Below, in pieces: positions 46,313 to 55,137 of a stretch of DNA of 64,000 nucleotides. Where the stretch lies: contig NZ_CP085167.1 in assembly GCF_022788715.1 (NCBI RefSeq), positions 62,001 through 126,000 on the forward strand. The letters are read 5' to 3'. Every line of letters begins with the position of its first letter. Within the stretch, counting starts at the first letter, position 1. The DNA comes from Sulfitobacter sp. DSM 110093. Its GTDB lineage: Bacteria; Pseudomonadota; Alphaproteobacteria; Rhodobacterales; Rhodobacteraceae. The translations under genes were made by a program, and so were the position numbers. A model generated the notes under the pieces. That model worked only from the letters and a program-made list of their open reading frames with translations. It was not told the origin of the DNA and did not search any database.

Positions 46313-47224
46313 ATGAAACGTACATTCCTGAAATCGACCGTAGCAGCCCTAGCTCTGACAGCGGGCACCGCTTTCGCACAGACTGCCGACACCACTGCTG
46401 GTGCAGCAGCAAATGCCGAAGCAACCGTCTCTGGTGAAACCGTGACCAACACCGCCGACGATCTTGGCGCATCGGTTGAAAAAGAAGCTGAGCAAACTGC
46501 CGAAATGTCGCGCGAAAATTCAGATGATTACGAAGGGACAAACGACCCGGAGGCAACTGATGAAGTGCTGACCGCGCCGACCGAAAGCGCAGAAATCGAC
46601 GGTGATACCGAAGTCGATAATGACGCTGAACTGACCGCCGAGACCGAAGAAGTGGCGCCAACCACAGACGCCGAAGCGGATCTGGCCGGGAACGCTGATT
46701 CAGAGTCGAATTCGTCACTGAGCACCGACACAAGCGGCACAACGACGACTGAAACCGATACCGATGTCGCTGCTGAGGAAAACGCCGATGTCGATAGCGA
46801 AATGACCGCTGAAGTCGAAGGCGAGAATGAAACTGACCTGACTGAAGATGTCGCTTCCGATACCGAAGCTGACATGGAGACAGACGTCACACGGACCGAC
46901 ACCGGCATGAGCAACGCCTTTTCCGGCATGGTCGTAGGTGACTTGGTTGGCCTGACCGTTGTCGAAGCTGACGGTGATACCATCGGTGACATTGATTACG
47001 TGATCCAAACCGACACAGGCTATGCCGCAGTCGTTGGCGTGGGTGGTTTCCTTGGCCTTGGCGAACATACCGTCGCCGTACCGCTTGAAGAAATCTCTAT
47101 GGCGGCTGAAAATGACCTGAAGCTGAGCACTTGGACCAAAGCCGAGTTGGAAGCGCAGCCAGAGGTTGATGAAAGCCAGCTCGAAGGGCTTGAAGACGAC
47201 GTCAGCCTTGACGACGCATCCTAA
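46313..47224 (+). CDS. exported acidic PRC-barrel protein
   Basis: A 303-residue exported protein with three parts: a Sec signal peptide (1-22, cleaved after AFA); a low-complexity acidic region at about 23-200, dominated by Glu, Asp, Thr and Ala and with hardly any Lys or Arg; and a C-terminal PRC-barrel-like domain (about 203-275, GDLVGLTVVEADGDTIGDID). PRC barrels act in photosynthetic reaction centres and in RimM, and many exported ones have unknown roles. AAAGGAG precedes the ATG. The acidic region may tether or bind cations in the periplasm; this is inference. Confidence 0.8.
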   Translation: MKRTFLKSTVAALALTAGTAFAQTADTTAGAAANAEATVSGETVTNTADDLGASVEKEAEQTAEMSRENSDDYEGTNDPEATDEVLTAPTESAEIDGDTEVDNDAELTAETEEVAPTTDAEADLAGNADSESNSSLSTDTSGTTTTETDTDVAAEENADVDSEMTAEVEGENETDLTEDVASDTEADMETDVTRTDTGMSNAFSGMVVGDLVGLTVVEADGDTIGDIDYVIQTDTGYAAVVGVGGFLGLGEHTVAVPLEEISMAAENDLKLSTWTKAELEAQPEVDESQLEGLEDDVSLDDAS

Positions 47225-47247
47225 AATACGGACGGATTTTTAGCATC

Positions 47248-47275
47248 GAGGCGTCCCTTTGGGGCGCCTCTTTTT
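47248..47275 (+). terminator. terminator of the PRC-barrel gene
   Basis: A ten-bp stem, GAGGCGTCCC (47248-47257) with GGGGCGCCTC (47261-47270), a three-base loop and TTTTT at 47271-47275. Confidence 0.9.
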
Positions 47276-47396
47276 CGTGCTCAGCATGGGGCTACAAACG
47301 GCGGCGAAATAAATCTTTTGCAAAACAGCGATATGACTTTAGGCTCCCGTCTCAGGAACCCCTGCGGGGCCGAAGTTTACTATTGGGAGAGATGTT

Positions 47397-47738
47397 ATGG
47401 GCAAGCGTGATGAATGGATCGCGAAATACGCCGAAGACCTGAAGAACAAATGCGGCATGGATCCAGACATGGACCTATTGACCAAGGTGACTATCGGTTG
47501 CGGTCCGTCGATCTATAATGCCGACGCGCAAACAGTGTCTTCCAGCGACACGGCGGAGTTGAACACCGTGAAGGACAATTTTCTGATCAAGAAACTCGGC
47601 CTGCCGGATGATGAACATCTGATGGGCGGTATTCAAAAAGCGATAGAAACCTATGGCCGTTCCGAGCGGAACAAATACCGCGCCGTGGTTTATTATATGC
47701 TGGTCAAACACTTCGGCAAAGAGTCGGTTTACGGCTGA
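47397..47738 (+). CDS. DUF2853 family protein
   Basis: A 113-residue cytoplasmic protein recognised as DUF2853, a small alpha-helical family common in alphaproteobacteria and Bacteroidetes, with no assigned function. It starts MGKRDEWIAKYAEDLKNKCG, and KVTIGCGPSIYNADAQTVS and IKKLGLPDDEHLMGGIQ are the conserved core. GGGAGAG precedes the ATG. It stands alone, with its own terminator just downstream. Confidence 0.8.
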   Translation: MGKRDEWIAKYAEDLKNKCGMDPDMDLLTKVTIGCGPSIYNADAQTVSSSDTAELNTVKDNFLIKKLGLPDDEHLMGGIQKAIETYGRSERNKYRAVVYYMLVKHFGKESVYG

Positions 47739-47774
47739 GCAAGCCCTTAGAATAGCTTAACAAATCCTTTCTTG

Positions 47775-47809
47775 AAGCGCGCGCTTGGTTAAGCGTGCGT
47801 TTCGTTTTT
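47775..47809 (+). terminator. terminator of the DUF2853 gene
   Basis: AAGCGCGCGCTT (from 47775/47776) pairs with AAGCGTGCGTTT around a GGTT loop, a stem of about 12 bp with GU pairs, followed by CGTTTTT. Confidence 0.8.
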
Positions 47810-47859
47810 GAACGGGCTTTGACATAGTCGAAAGTTGCGCGAAACAGTCGGTTCGGCTA

Positions 47860-47969
47860 TCCATCTTGTATCGGCCTGCTAGGGCAGATCAACGTATAAA
47901 GAACATGTGTGGTGGTTTTGGGAGCACATGGGGTGAGAAGGGTTCTGGCGGGGTGCCGGAACCCTTTTT
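47860..47969 (+). ncRNA. candidate small RNA with its own terminator
   Basis: No protein gene fits between the DUF2853 terminator (47809) and the EVE gene (stop at 47999, opposite strand), yet a second strong plus-strand terminator lies here. Upstream of it is a smaller hairpin, CATGTG (47904-47909) with CACATG (47925-47930). A perfect TTGACA is at 47819-47824, but a good -10 at the right spacing is not evident; TATAAA occurs at 47895-47900. A small RNA of roughly 70-130 bases is plausible, with 5' end unknown. It could also be a backup terminator for DUF2853. Confidence 0.35.
47938..47969 (+). terminator. orphan intrinsic terminator
   Basis: A 12-bp stem with one GU pair, AAGGGTTCTGGC (47938-47949) with GCCGGAACCCTT (47955-47966), loop GGGGT, ending in a run of five T (47965-47969). 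Only the plus-strand direction has the T-run. Confidence 0.85.
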
Positions 47970-47998
47970 CGTTTCACAATGGTCAAAACCTGCTGGCC

Positions 47999-48418
47999 CT
48001 AGGGTGCCGTTTTGCCCAGAGCGCAGATCAACTCCCATTCCGCGTCCGTTACCGGCTGCACCGATAGGCGGGAGTTTTTCACCAGCACCATATCCTCAAG
48101 TCGCGGATCGGCTTTGATCTTATCCAAGGTGACCGGAACGGCGAAAGACCGTACCGCCTTGATGTCCACGCATTCCCAACGCGGATCATCTGTGCTGCTG
48201 TCGGGGTGTGCTTCGGCGCAAACTTCAACGATGCCAACGATCTCTCGGTCTTTCTGCGAGTGGTAGAAGAACCCCAGATCGCCAAGCTTCATCTCGCGCA
48301 TGAAGTTGCGGGCTTGGTAGTTGCGCACGCCGTCCCATTCCTCACCCGCGTCGCCTTTGGCCTTCTGGTCGGCCCAGCTCCATGTTGCGGGTTCGGATTT
48401 GAACAACCAATAGGCCAT
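47999..48418 (-). CDS. EVE domain protein
   Basis: A 139-residue EVE-fold protein. MAYWLFKSEPATWSWADQ and WDGVRNYQARNFMREM are the family hallmarks, with conserved aromatic residues for base binding. EVE and YTH-related domains recognise modified nucleotides in RNA or DNA; in bacteria some sit in defence systems, but most, like this one, are solitary housekeeping proteins. The ATG overlaps the YciI gene stop by one base, and it is the last gene of tsaD-gpsA-YciI-EVE, an order found in many alphaproteobacteria. Confidence 0.88.
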   Translation of the reverse strand: MAYWLFKSEPATWSWADQKAKGDAGEEWDGVRNYQARNFMREMKLGDLGFFYHSQKDREIVGIVEVCAEAHPDSSTDDPRWECVDIKAVRSFAVPVTLDKIKADPRLEDMVLVKNSRLSVQPVTDAEWELICALGKTAP

Positions 48419-48690
48419 CAGCCGATCACCCGGTTCCAGTGGGTCAGGGTGACGCTCTGGAACAATCCGGCCTTGGCATAGGGGTCATTCGCGGCCCAAT
48501 CTTCGGCTGCGGCCATGTCAGGCACATCCAGAATGATGAGCGAGCCGATCATGCTGCCTTCGCCGTTCAAGAGCGGGCCAGCCTGGGCCACAGCATCGCT
48601 GGATTTGAGGTAGGCAAGGTGATCGGGCCGGTTTTCCTGACGGATCGGCAGGCCATCGGCTTTGTCATGGGCGATTAGGGCAACAAACAT
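48418..48690 (-). CDS. YciI-like protein
   Basis: A 90-residue ferredoxin-like-fold protein of the YciI family. VALIAHDKADGLPIRQENRP carries the conserved His-Asp pair that gives the family its proposed hydrolase or dehalogenase-like activity, and DVPDMAAAEDWAANDPYAKAG holds the second conserved Asp-Pro-Tyr. The real substrate is unknown. It lies one base after gpsA and overlaps the EVE gene. Confidence 0.82.
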   Translation of the reverse strand: MFVALIAHDKADGLPIRQENRPDHLAYLKSSDAVAQAGPLLNGEGSMIGSLIILDVPDMAAAEDWAANDPYAKAGLFQSVTLTHWNRVIG

Positions 48691-48691
48691 A

Positions 48692-49645
48692 TCATTCTTC
48701 CTTTAGTGGGCGGGTCAGCAGAGATTTCATAGCGCCAGCCACATCTAACTGGTTGTCGAGCAATCCGGCAACTGCACGCGTAATCGGCATGTCGAGCGCG
48801 GCCTCGCGGGCCAGCGCATCGACAGCTCGTGCGGTGGCGGCGCCTTCGACCGTGGTCGACGGGTCAAAGGGCGTGCCTTGGCCCAGCGATTGCCCCAGCC
48901 GGTAGTTGCGCGATTGCTCGGACGTACAGGTCAATGTCAAATCGCCAAAGCCTGAAAGCCCGGCAAGCGTAGTGGGTTCGGCGTTTAGATGCGCGGCAAG
49001 ACGCTGCATTTCGGCATATCCGCGCGTCATCAGGGCCGCTCGTGCGCTTTCGCCCAGACCCGCCCCAATCGCGGCCCCGCTTGCGATCGCGACCACGTTC
49101 TTCAGCGCTCCACCTAATTCCGCACCGATTGTATCCGTGGTGCGGTATAGCCGCAGGTTCGCGGTGGTCAGTTCCGCTTGAAGGTATTTTCCTGAATCTG
49201 CATCTGCGCAGGCCAAGGTCAGCGCCGTGGGCAACCCCCGCGCGATATCGGCGGCAAAGCTTGGCCCCGTGAGGATCGCAGCCTTCGCATCGGGGATCGT
49301 CTGCGCAATCACGCTCACTGGTCCGACACCGCTGCTGAGTTCGATGCCCTTGCAGCAGGCAACCAGATGTTTCCCGTGAAGCAGGGTCGCGTGTTCTTCC
49401 AGTACGCTGCGCAGCTTTTGCATCGGGACGGCAAGCAGCAGTATGTCCGCTCGACACCCGAGGGTGAGGCTATTGGTCACCGAAAGGCGATCGGGAAATG
49501 GGCAGTCCGGCAGACGTTTGCTATTCTCGCGTCGGTCAGCCATGTCGCCTGGATCGCGGGCCCAGAGTGTCACCGGACCTTTGCCCGCCAGCGATATCGC
49601 CAGCGCCGTGCCAAAGGCCCCTGCGCCCAGAACCGATACGCTCAT
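48692..49645 (-). CDS. gpsA: glycerol-3-phosphate dehydrogenase [NAD(P)+]
   Basis: GpsA makes sn-glycerol-3-phosphate from dihydroxyacetone phosphate for phospholipid synthesis. Starting at ATG 49645, which overlaps the tsaD stop (ATGA), it is 317 residues with the NAD-binding [11 protein letters not shown] at the N-terminus, the catalytic Lys in [16 protein letters not shown], and [21 protein letters not shown] frame opening at 49705 lies in tsaD and is discarded. Confidence 0.96.
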   Translation of the reverse strand: MSVSVLGAGAFGTALAISLAGKGPVTLWARDPGDMADRRENSKRLPDCPFPDRLSVTNSLTLGCRADILLLAVPMQKLRSVLEEHATLLHGKHLVACCKGIELSSGVGPVSVIAQTIPDAKAAILTGPSFAADIARGLPTALTLACADADSGKYLQAELTTANLRLYRTTDTIGAELGGALKNVVAIASGAAIGAGLGESARAALMTRGYAEMQRLAAHLNAEPTTLAGLSGFGDLTLTCTSEQSRNYRLGQSLGQGTPFDPSTTVEGAATARAVDALAREAALDMPITRAVAGLLDNQLDVAGAMKSLLTRPLKEE

Positions 49646-50745
49646 GCTTTGGCCCCCTTCTTGCCGCTGCCCAACATCGACGGCCGCGCAGTGTCTAATG
49701 GCCAACGCGGGCGGGCCGAAAGCGTCAGATCATCGGGCGCGCGCAGTACCGCTTGCTCTCCGGCTGCAAAAGCGATCATCGCGGCGTTATCAGTGCAAAG
49801 CGTCAGCGGCGGAGCGACAAAACGTGCCTCTTGCTCGGCAGCAACAGTCTCTAACGCTGCACGAATTGACTGGTTAGCAGCGACACCCCCAGCGACGCAC
49901 AGACCCCGCGCGCCTTCTGCCGGATACTCTGCAAAGGCGCGGCGTGTCTTATGGGCCAACACATCAACCACAGCGGCTTGGAACCCTGCCGCTAAATCCG
50001 CCTGATCTTGCCGCGTCAGCCCGCCATGGGCGGCCACACATTTGTCACGGGCGCGTAGCACAGCGGTTTTCAGACCCGAAAAGGACATGTCGCACCCTTC
50101 ACGATCCAACAGCGGACGCGGCAGGGCGAAGCGTTTGGCGTCGCCCTCCTGCGCGCATTTTTCGATCGAAGGTCCACCGGGCTGCGGAAGGCCCAATAGC
50201 CGCGCGACCTTGTCAAATGCCTCGCCCGGCGCATCATCAATTGTGCCGCCGAGGCGGTCAAAACTCTCAGGCCCGCGGACCAGCAGGAACTGGCAATGAC
50301 CGCCCGAAACCAGTAGCATCAAATAGGGATAGGGCACATCATCAGTCAGTCGCGGCGTCAGCGCGTGGCCGGCCAGATGGTTGACCCCGTAAAGCGGCTT
50401 GCCCGTCGCTGCTGAAAGCCCCTTGGCGCACATCACGCCCGAGACCACGCCGCCGATCAACCCCGGCCCCGCAGTAACGGCGATGGCGTCGATCTGCGGC
50501 AGGGTGATCCCGGCCTCGGCCAATGCATCCTCTACACAGTGATCTAATTTCTCTGCATGGGCGCGGGCGGCGATTTCGGGGACGACACCGCCAAAATCGG
50601 CGTGCAATTCGGTCTGGCCCGCAACGACCGACGCCAGAACCGTGCCGCGTCCGTCTTCTTCCATACGCACAACGGCTGCTGCCGTATCGTCGCAGCTGCT
50701 TTCCAAACCAAGGATCAGGCGTGTCTGGGATTGGCGATAGGGCAT
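49642..50745 (-). CDS. tsaD: tRNA N6-adenosine threonylcarbamoyltransferase TsaD
   Basis: TsaD transfers the threonylcarbamoyl group to A37 of tRNAs that read ANN codons. With ATG 50745 the product is 367 residues. [14 protein letters not shown] is the N-terminal ASKHA signature, and the metal-binding His residues are in [13 protein letters not shown], matching the HxxxH-like motif; [12 protein letters not shown] and [13 protein letters not shown] follow. It leads the operon with gpsA and is divergent from hemD. tsaE is 11 kb away. Confidence 0.96.
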   Translation of the reverse strand: MPYRQSQTRLILGLESSCDDTAAAVVRMEEDGRGTVLASVVAGQTELHADFGGVVPEIAARAHAEKLDHCVEDALAEAGITLPQIDAIAVTAGPGLIGGVVSGVMCAKGLSAATGKPLYGVNHLAGHALTPRLTDDVPYPYLMLLVSGGHCQFLLVRGPESFDRLGGTIDDAPGEAFDKVARLLGLPQPGGPSIEKCAQEGDAKRFALPRPLLDREGCDMSFSGLKTAVLRARDKCVAAHGGLTRQDQADLAAGFQAAVVDVLAHKTRRAFAEYPAEGARGLCVAGGVAANQSIRAALETVAAEQEARFVAPPLTLCTDNAAMIAFAAGEQAVLRAPDDLTLSARPRWPLDTARPSMLGSGKKGAKA

Positions 50746-50821
50746 GGGGGGCTTTCCGTTGCAAGGCACCTGCACCGCAGGTAACACCGCTCTCACGCGC
50801 AAACAATGCCGGAGCCTTGCG

Positions 50822-51520
50822 ATGCCACAGCCAAGATTGCTTCTGACCCGCCCGCAACTCGGTGCTGCGCAGTTTCTGGAACGTCTTTCTCCTGCGCTGC
50901 GCATGGGGGCTGTTGTCTCTCCGCTGGTTGAAATTGCGCCGACCGCTGTGCTGGTCGACCTTGCGCCGTTCGCCGGGGTGATCTTCACTTCCGCAAATGG
51001 GGTGGCCCATGCGCCAGCGGGGGGTGGAATGCCTGCCTATTGTGTCGGGCCGCAAACCACGGCGGCGGCGGCTAAATCAGGTTGGCAGGCAGAAATGGCG
51101 GGGTTGGACGCCGAAGCAATGATAGCGAACCTATCGGGGCGCACCGATATTGGGCCGCTTCTGCATCTTGCCGGTCGTCATCGACGCGGCGATATTGCTG
51201 GAATTTTAAGCGCTTCGGGTGTGACCACACAGGTTGTGATTGTCTATGAACAGAACCTGATGCCGCTATCCCCAGAGGCACAGGCGCTGTTAGAAGGCTC
51301 TACACCGGTCATTGTGCCGCTCTTTTCGCCCCGCAGCGCGCACCATTTCGCCCAACAGGCCGCCTGCACCACCGGAGTCATGGCCGTGTCAATTAGCTCT
51401 GCCGCTGCAGAGGCGCTTGAAGCTCTGCCGCTCTATGCGCATGATGTCGCCGCAGAACCCACTGGCGAAGCCATGGCGGAAGCCGTTGAAAAACTCTTTC
51501 GCCGCACCACCTTGCCTTGA
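50822..51520 (+). CDS. hemD: uroporphyrinogen-III synthase
   Basis: HemD closes hydroxymethylbilane into uroporphyrinogen III with inversion of ring D. The 232-residue protein starts [18 protein letters not shown], the usual opening, and has [25 protein letters not shown] and [14 protein letters not shown], the family's weakly conserved blocks. hemC, its usual upstream partner, is not here. HemD sequences diverge strongly, so the call also leans on the mitofilin-like and HemY-like genes that follow in the same order as in other alphaproteobacteria. Confidence 0.87.
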   Translation: MPQPRLLLTRPQLGAAQFLERLSPALRMGAVVSPLVEIAPTAVLVDLAPFAGVIFTSANGVAHAPAGGGMPAYCVGPQTTAAAAKSGWQAEMAGLDAEAMIANLSGRTDIGPLLHLAGRHRRGDIAGILSASGVTTQVVIVYEQNLMPLSPEAQALLEGSTPVIVPLFSPRSAHHFAQQAACTTGVMAVSISSAAAEALEALPLYAHDVAAEPTGEAMAEAVEKLFRRTTLP

Positions 51521-51591
51521 GGGGCATAGGTATGCCGGGTAAGCTCGCCTTTGCGAGTGAATGACAGGTTCAGAATTGAAAGGCGGACGGC

Positions 51592-53139
51592 GTGGCGAAA
51601 CCCAAGAAAACGGTCAGCAAAAGCGAAGCGGACAAGACCACGGCCGATCAGACGCCATCGGTGGCGGATAAGGCGACACCAGAGGTTAAGGCCGATGCGC
51701 CAAAGACCAATGAGAGTGACGCCAAGACGCCGAGTGATGTGACGACTGACGCCCCAAAGCCCGACGCGGCGAAGCCCGAAGTCGCAAAGACCGACAGCAG
51801 TCCGGCCAAGCCAACCACAGGCAGCGATAGCCCAAAACCCGCGGCAGCAAGCGTGCCGCCGAAGCCTGATGATAAGGCCACGGCCACCAAAGCCGCACCT
51901 ATCGCATCCACCAAGGATGACAAAGCGGCTTCGGACCCGTCACCCGCTAAAGATACAAAGCCAGAGCCGACCTTGCCCAAGGGGGATGCGAAAGCTGCAT
52001 CCACATCCGCCCCTTCAAAAGACAAACCTGCCACGGATTCTTCGCCTTCGCGTGCTTCGACAGCAGCGACAAAGTCGAGCGAGCCCGCCACTAAATCGAC
52101 CGCAAGCACATCCAATAAGACAAGTACTAGCGCCAGCACATCCAAACCAACCCCAACGCCAGAGCCAGCCCCTAAAGAACGTAAACGCAGCGTGTTCTTC
52201 CCGATGCTGCTGGGTGGGGTCATTGCCGCCGGATTGGGCTTTGCCGCTTCGGAATACGACGTTCTGGGCACCCGTGCGCAAAGCGCGGCGGAACTGCAAA
52301 GCGCGATGGAGGCGCAACAGGCCCGAATCGCGGATTTGGAAGCCCGCGCTGATGAGCCCGTTACCTTCCCCGAAAGCCTCCCAAAGGTCGATGCCCTTGG
52401 CGAGGAGTTGACCGCCGCGCGGGAGACGCTTTCGGCCCTCCAGACCCAATTGGCCGAGATCGACAGCCGCCTTACCACCGTTGAAAAACAGCCCGTGAGC
52501 GGCGGTGAGAACGAAGTTGCAGTTGCGGCCTTTGAGCGTGAAATGGAAGCCCTGCGCGCTTCGGTTGCCGAACAACGTGGTGAGATTGAAGCCCTGTTGG
52601 ATAACGCCCAAAGCGCCGAAGAGGCTACTGCCGCCGCGGCAGAGGCGGCCCGCGCCCAAACTGCCGTAACCCAGATGAATGCCGCGATCAGTGCCGGACG
52701 ACCCTATGAGGCCGCGCTGGCCGAATTGCAGGCCGCCGGGGTCGAAGATATCCCCCAACCGCTTACGGACACTGCCGCTGGTGGTGTCGTGACCCTTGCC
52801 AACCTTCAGGCGCGTTATCCTGATGCGGCGCGGCAAGCGCTGGCAACCGCCCGCGCCGAAGTGCCGGACGAGGGCGAAGGGGGCGGCTTTGGCAGTTTCC
52901 TGAAACGCCAGCTTGGGGCGCGTTCGGTCGCGCCGCGCGAAGGGACAGACCCAGATGCCGTCCTGTCTCGAGCCGAGGCGGCTGTACGCGATGGGCGTCT
53001 GACCGATGCGCTGGCCGAGATCGAAACGCTGCCCGCCCCGGCGCAGGATACGATGGCGGAATGGCTTGCCGATGCGCGCGCGCGTCAGGCGACAGAAGCC
53101 GCCGCTGATGAACTCTCCCAACGCCTGACGGCCAACTGA
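51592..53139 (+). CDS. mitofilin/Mic60-like membrane protein
   Basis: A 515-residue protein of the alphaproteobacterial mitofilin (COG4223) family, relatives of mitochondrial Mic60. Residues 1-195 are low-complexity Lys, Ala, Pro, Thr and Asp repeats on the cytoplasmic side; one membrane helix follows (FFPMLLGGVIAAGLGFAAS, about 202-220), then a long coiled coil (about 230-350) and the C-terminal mitofilin-signature region. Mic60 homologues shape inner-membrane folds and contact outer-membrane proteins. The start is GTG 51592 with AAGGCGG upstream. The following HemY-like gene is 10 bases away. Confidence 0.82.
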   Translation: MAKPKKTVSKSEADKTTADQTPSVADKATPEVKADAPKTNESDAKTPSDVTTDAPKPDAAKPEVAKTDSSPAKPTTGSDSPKPAAASVPPKPDDKATATKAAPIASTKDDKAASDPSPAKDTKPEPTLPKGDAKAASTSAPSKDKPATDSSPSRASTAATKSSEPATKSTASTSNKTSTSASTSKPTPTPEPAPKERKRSVFFPMLLGGVIAAGLGFAASEYDVLGTRAQSAAELQSAMEAQQARIADLEARADEPVTFPESLPKVDALGEELTAARETLSALQTQLAEIDSRLTTVEKQPVSGGENEVAVAAFEREMEALRASVAEQRGEIEALLDNAQSAEEATAAAAEAARAQTAVTQMNAAISAGRPYEAALAELQAAGVEDIPQPLTDTAAGGVVTLANLQARYPDAARQALATARAEVPDEGEGGGFGSFLKRQLGARSVAPREGTDPDAVLSRAEAAVRDGRLTDALAEIETLPAPAQDTMAEWLADARARQATEAAADELSQRLTAN

Positions 53140-53149
53140 GGAACGAAAA

Positions 53150-54655
53150 ATGCTTTGGTCTCTTATTAAAATCGTTCTTTTCGTCGTGCTCGTGGCCGCC
53201 CTTGCGTGGGGCGCGGGCTTCTTGCTGGAAAGCCAGGGCGGTATACAGCTGACCGTGGCAGGCACTGAATACACGCTGGGGCCGCTGCAATCCGTGATCG
53301 CCGTGCTGCTGTTGATGTTTGCAGTCTGGGTGCTGCTTAAGATCGTGGCGCTGCTTTCCGCGACGTGGCATTTCCTGAACGGGGATGAGACGGCGTTGTC
53401 GCGCTACTTTGACCGCAACCGTGAGCGGAAGGGCTATGAGGCGCTGTCTGACGGGATGATGGCGCTGGCCAGTGGCGAAGGACAGGTTGCGATGGCCAAG
53501 GCCGCCAAGGCGGATCGCTATCTCAAACGCCCTGCGTTGACCAATCTGCTGACCGCGCAGGCGGCAGAGCTTGCAGGCGACCGCCGCAAGGCCGAGCGGA
53601 CCTATCGCAAGCTGGTCGAAGACGAAAAGACTCGTTTCGTCGGCGTGCGTGGCATCATGAAACAAAAGCTGGCCGACGGGGATACCGAGACGGCGCTGAA
53701 ATTGGCCGAAAAGGCATTTGCACTGAAGCCCAAGCATGAGGAAACCGGCGATACGCTGCTAAAGTTGCAGGCCGAGAAACATGACTGGACCGGTGCGCGC
53801 GGCACCCTGCAGGCAAAATACAAAAATGGCCACCTGCCGCGTGATGTGCACAAACGCCGCGACGCGGTACTGGCGCTGTCAGAGGCACGCGAAGTTATCG
53901 CCGAAGGTAACAGCATCGAAGCACGCGAAGCCGCAATTGAGGCCAACCGACTTTCCCCCGATCTGGTGCCAGCCGCCGTGATGGCCGCCCGTAGCTATAT
54001 CGAACAGGGCAAGCCACGCTATGCGGCCAAGGTACTGCAAAAAGCATGGAGCGTGCACCCGCACCCCGACCTTGCTGCCGCCTTTGCCGAAGTTCAGCCG
54101 GATGAAACCCCGCCGCAACGTATCAAGCGGTTCCGTGCGCTGACGAAATCACAGCCCGACCATCCTGAAACCAAGATGCTGCTGGCCGAATTGCACATCG
54201 CGAACGAAGATTTCCCCGAAGCGCGCCGTGCCCTTGGCAATCTGGTCGAGACCGATCCTTCTGCACGTTCCGTCACACTGATGGCCGCAATTGAGCGGGG
54301 TGAGGGCGCGTCTGATACGGTCGTCAAAGGCTGGCTGACACGCGCGTTGAATGTGTCGCGCGGGCCGCAGTGGATCTGTGAAAATTGCCACCACATCCAC
54401 GCCGAATGGAAGCCGATCTGCGAAAACTGCAAAAGCTTTGACACATTGGAATGGAAAACCCCGCCGCTGTCCGAAGTCGCCATGCCAAGTGGCGTGCAGA
54501 TGCTGCCGCTGATCGTAGGCACGCCCGAAACCACCCCGACAGAGGGCGCTTTGACGACCCGCACCGATGATATCGAAGACGCCGAATTGGTAACGGAGCC
54601 CGAGGAGCCGACGGCCACCGACGCCCCGAAAAAGGCGCCGGACCCTACAGCTTGA
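53150..54655 (+). CDS. hemY: HemY-like TPR membrane protein with zinc-ribbon tail
   Basis: A 501-residue protein of the HemY_N family, named after the proteobacterial gene in hem operons and not related to the protoporphyrinogen oxidase HemY. It has two N-terminal membrane helices (LFVVLVAALAWGAGFLL and VIAVLLLMFAVWVLLKIV), then tetratricopeptide-like helical repeats to about 400. Cys410, Cys413, Cys424 and Cys427 form a CENC-N10-CENC zinc or iron ribbon, like the C-terminal rubredoxin-type domain of the LPS regulator LapB. The actual role of this family is not settled. Confidence 0.85.
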   Translation: MLWSLIKIVLFVVLVAALAWGAGFLLESQGGIQLTVAGTEYTLGPLQSVIAVLLLMFAVWVLLKIVALLSATWHFLNGDETALSRYFDRNRERKGYEALSDGMMALASGEGQVAMAKAAKADRYLKRPALTNLLTAQAAELAGDRRKAERTYRKLVEDEKTRFVGVRGIMKQKLADGDTETALKLAEKAFALKPKHEETGDTLLKLQAEKHDWTGARGTLQAKYKNGHLPRDVHKRRDAVLALSEAREVIAEGNSIEAREAAIEANRLSPDLVPAAVMAARSYIEQGKPRYAAKVLQKAWSVHPHPDLAAAFAEVQPDETPPQRIKRFRALTKSQPDHPETKMLLAELHIANEDFPEARRALGNLVETDPSARSVTLMAAIERGEGASDTVVKGWLTRALNVSRGPQWICENCHHIHAEWKPICENCKSFDTLEWKTPPLSEVAMPSGVQMLPLIVGTPETTPTEGALTTRTDDIEDAELVTEPEEPTATDAPKKAPDPTA

Positions 54656-55094
54656 TGTCGTAGGTGACCCAGTTGGTCCGCGTGGCCAGCTTGTCATAAA
54701 CCCCACGGCCGCGGTAATTGTCCTCGGACGTGATCCACCGAACAAGGCTCCAGCCGCGTTTCTGGGCGGTTTCTTTGACGGCACCGATCAATGCATCGGC
54801 AGCTCCGCTGCCGCGGGCTTGGGGGTCGACAAAAAGATCATCAAGGAAACAGCCTGTTTTCGCGGCCAATGGCCGTGCGAAATGCCTAAAATGCGTAAGG
54901 CCGATCACGCGGCCTTCGGCGTTTTCACACACCAGCCCTTCGACCTCGGTCAGCGGGTCGTGTAGCCAAGACCAAACCCGTGCGCGCATCTCTGGCGTCT
55001 GCTCAACTTTGTAGAATTCGGCATAGCCTTGATAGAGCCGCTCCCAATCGGCGCGGTCATGGTCTTTTACGGTACGAACTGTGAGGTCGGACAT
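54645..55094 (-). CDS. GNAT-family N-acetyltransferase
   Basis: A 149-residue GNAT protein starting at ATG 55094. The acetyl-CoA-binding segment is DDLFVDPQARGSGAADALIG, and the next helix ends in the usual WITSEDNYRGRGVYDKLA motif. The N-terminal region is typical of the amino-acid or spermidine acetyltransferase-like group, but the acceptor is unknown. It overlaps the HemY-like gene tail by 11 bases in convergent orientation. Confidence 0.82.
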   Translation of the reverse strand: MSDLTVRTVKDHDRADWERLYQGYAEFYKVEQTPEMRARVWSWLHDPLTEVEGLVCENAEGRVIGLTHFRHFARPLAAKTGCFLDDLFVDPQARGSGAADALIGAVKETAQKRGWSLVRWITSEDNYRGRGVYDKLATRTNWVTYDIKL

Positions 55095-55137
55095 GGCGGG
55101 CTCCCTTCGCTGATGCGCGATCTTTGCCCTAGTTGGT

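Noticed and set aside
47866-48117. 83-codon plus-strand frame starting near the candidate small RNA.
   Set aside because: It runs through a perfect terminator stem and into the opposite-strand EVE gene, and has no convincing ribosome site.
52015-53274. 419-codon minus-strand frame opposite the mitofilin-like gene.
   Set aside because: It is an antisense shadow of GC-rich coding DNA; the plus-strand gene has membrane helix, coiled coil and operon support.
53150-54655. HemY as protoporphyrinogen oxidase.
   Set aside because: No FAD-binding motif is present; the protein has membrane helices and TPR-like repeats, and HemJ in this window fills the oxidase role.
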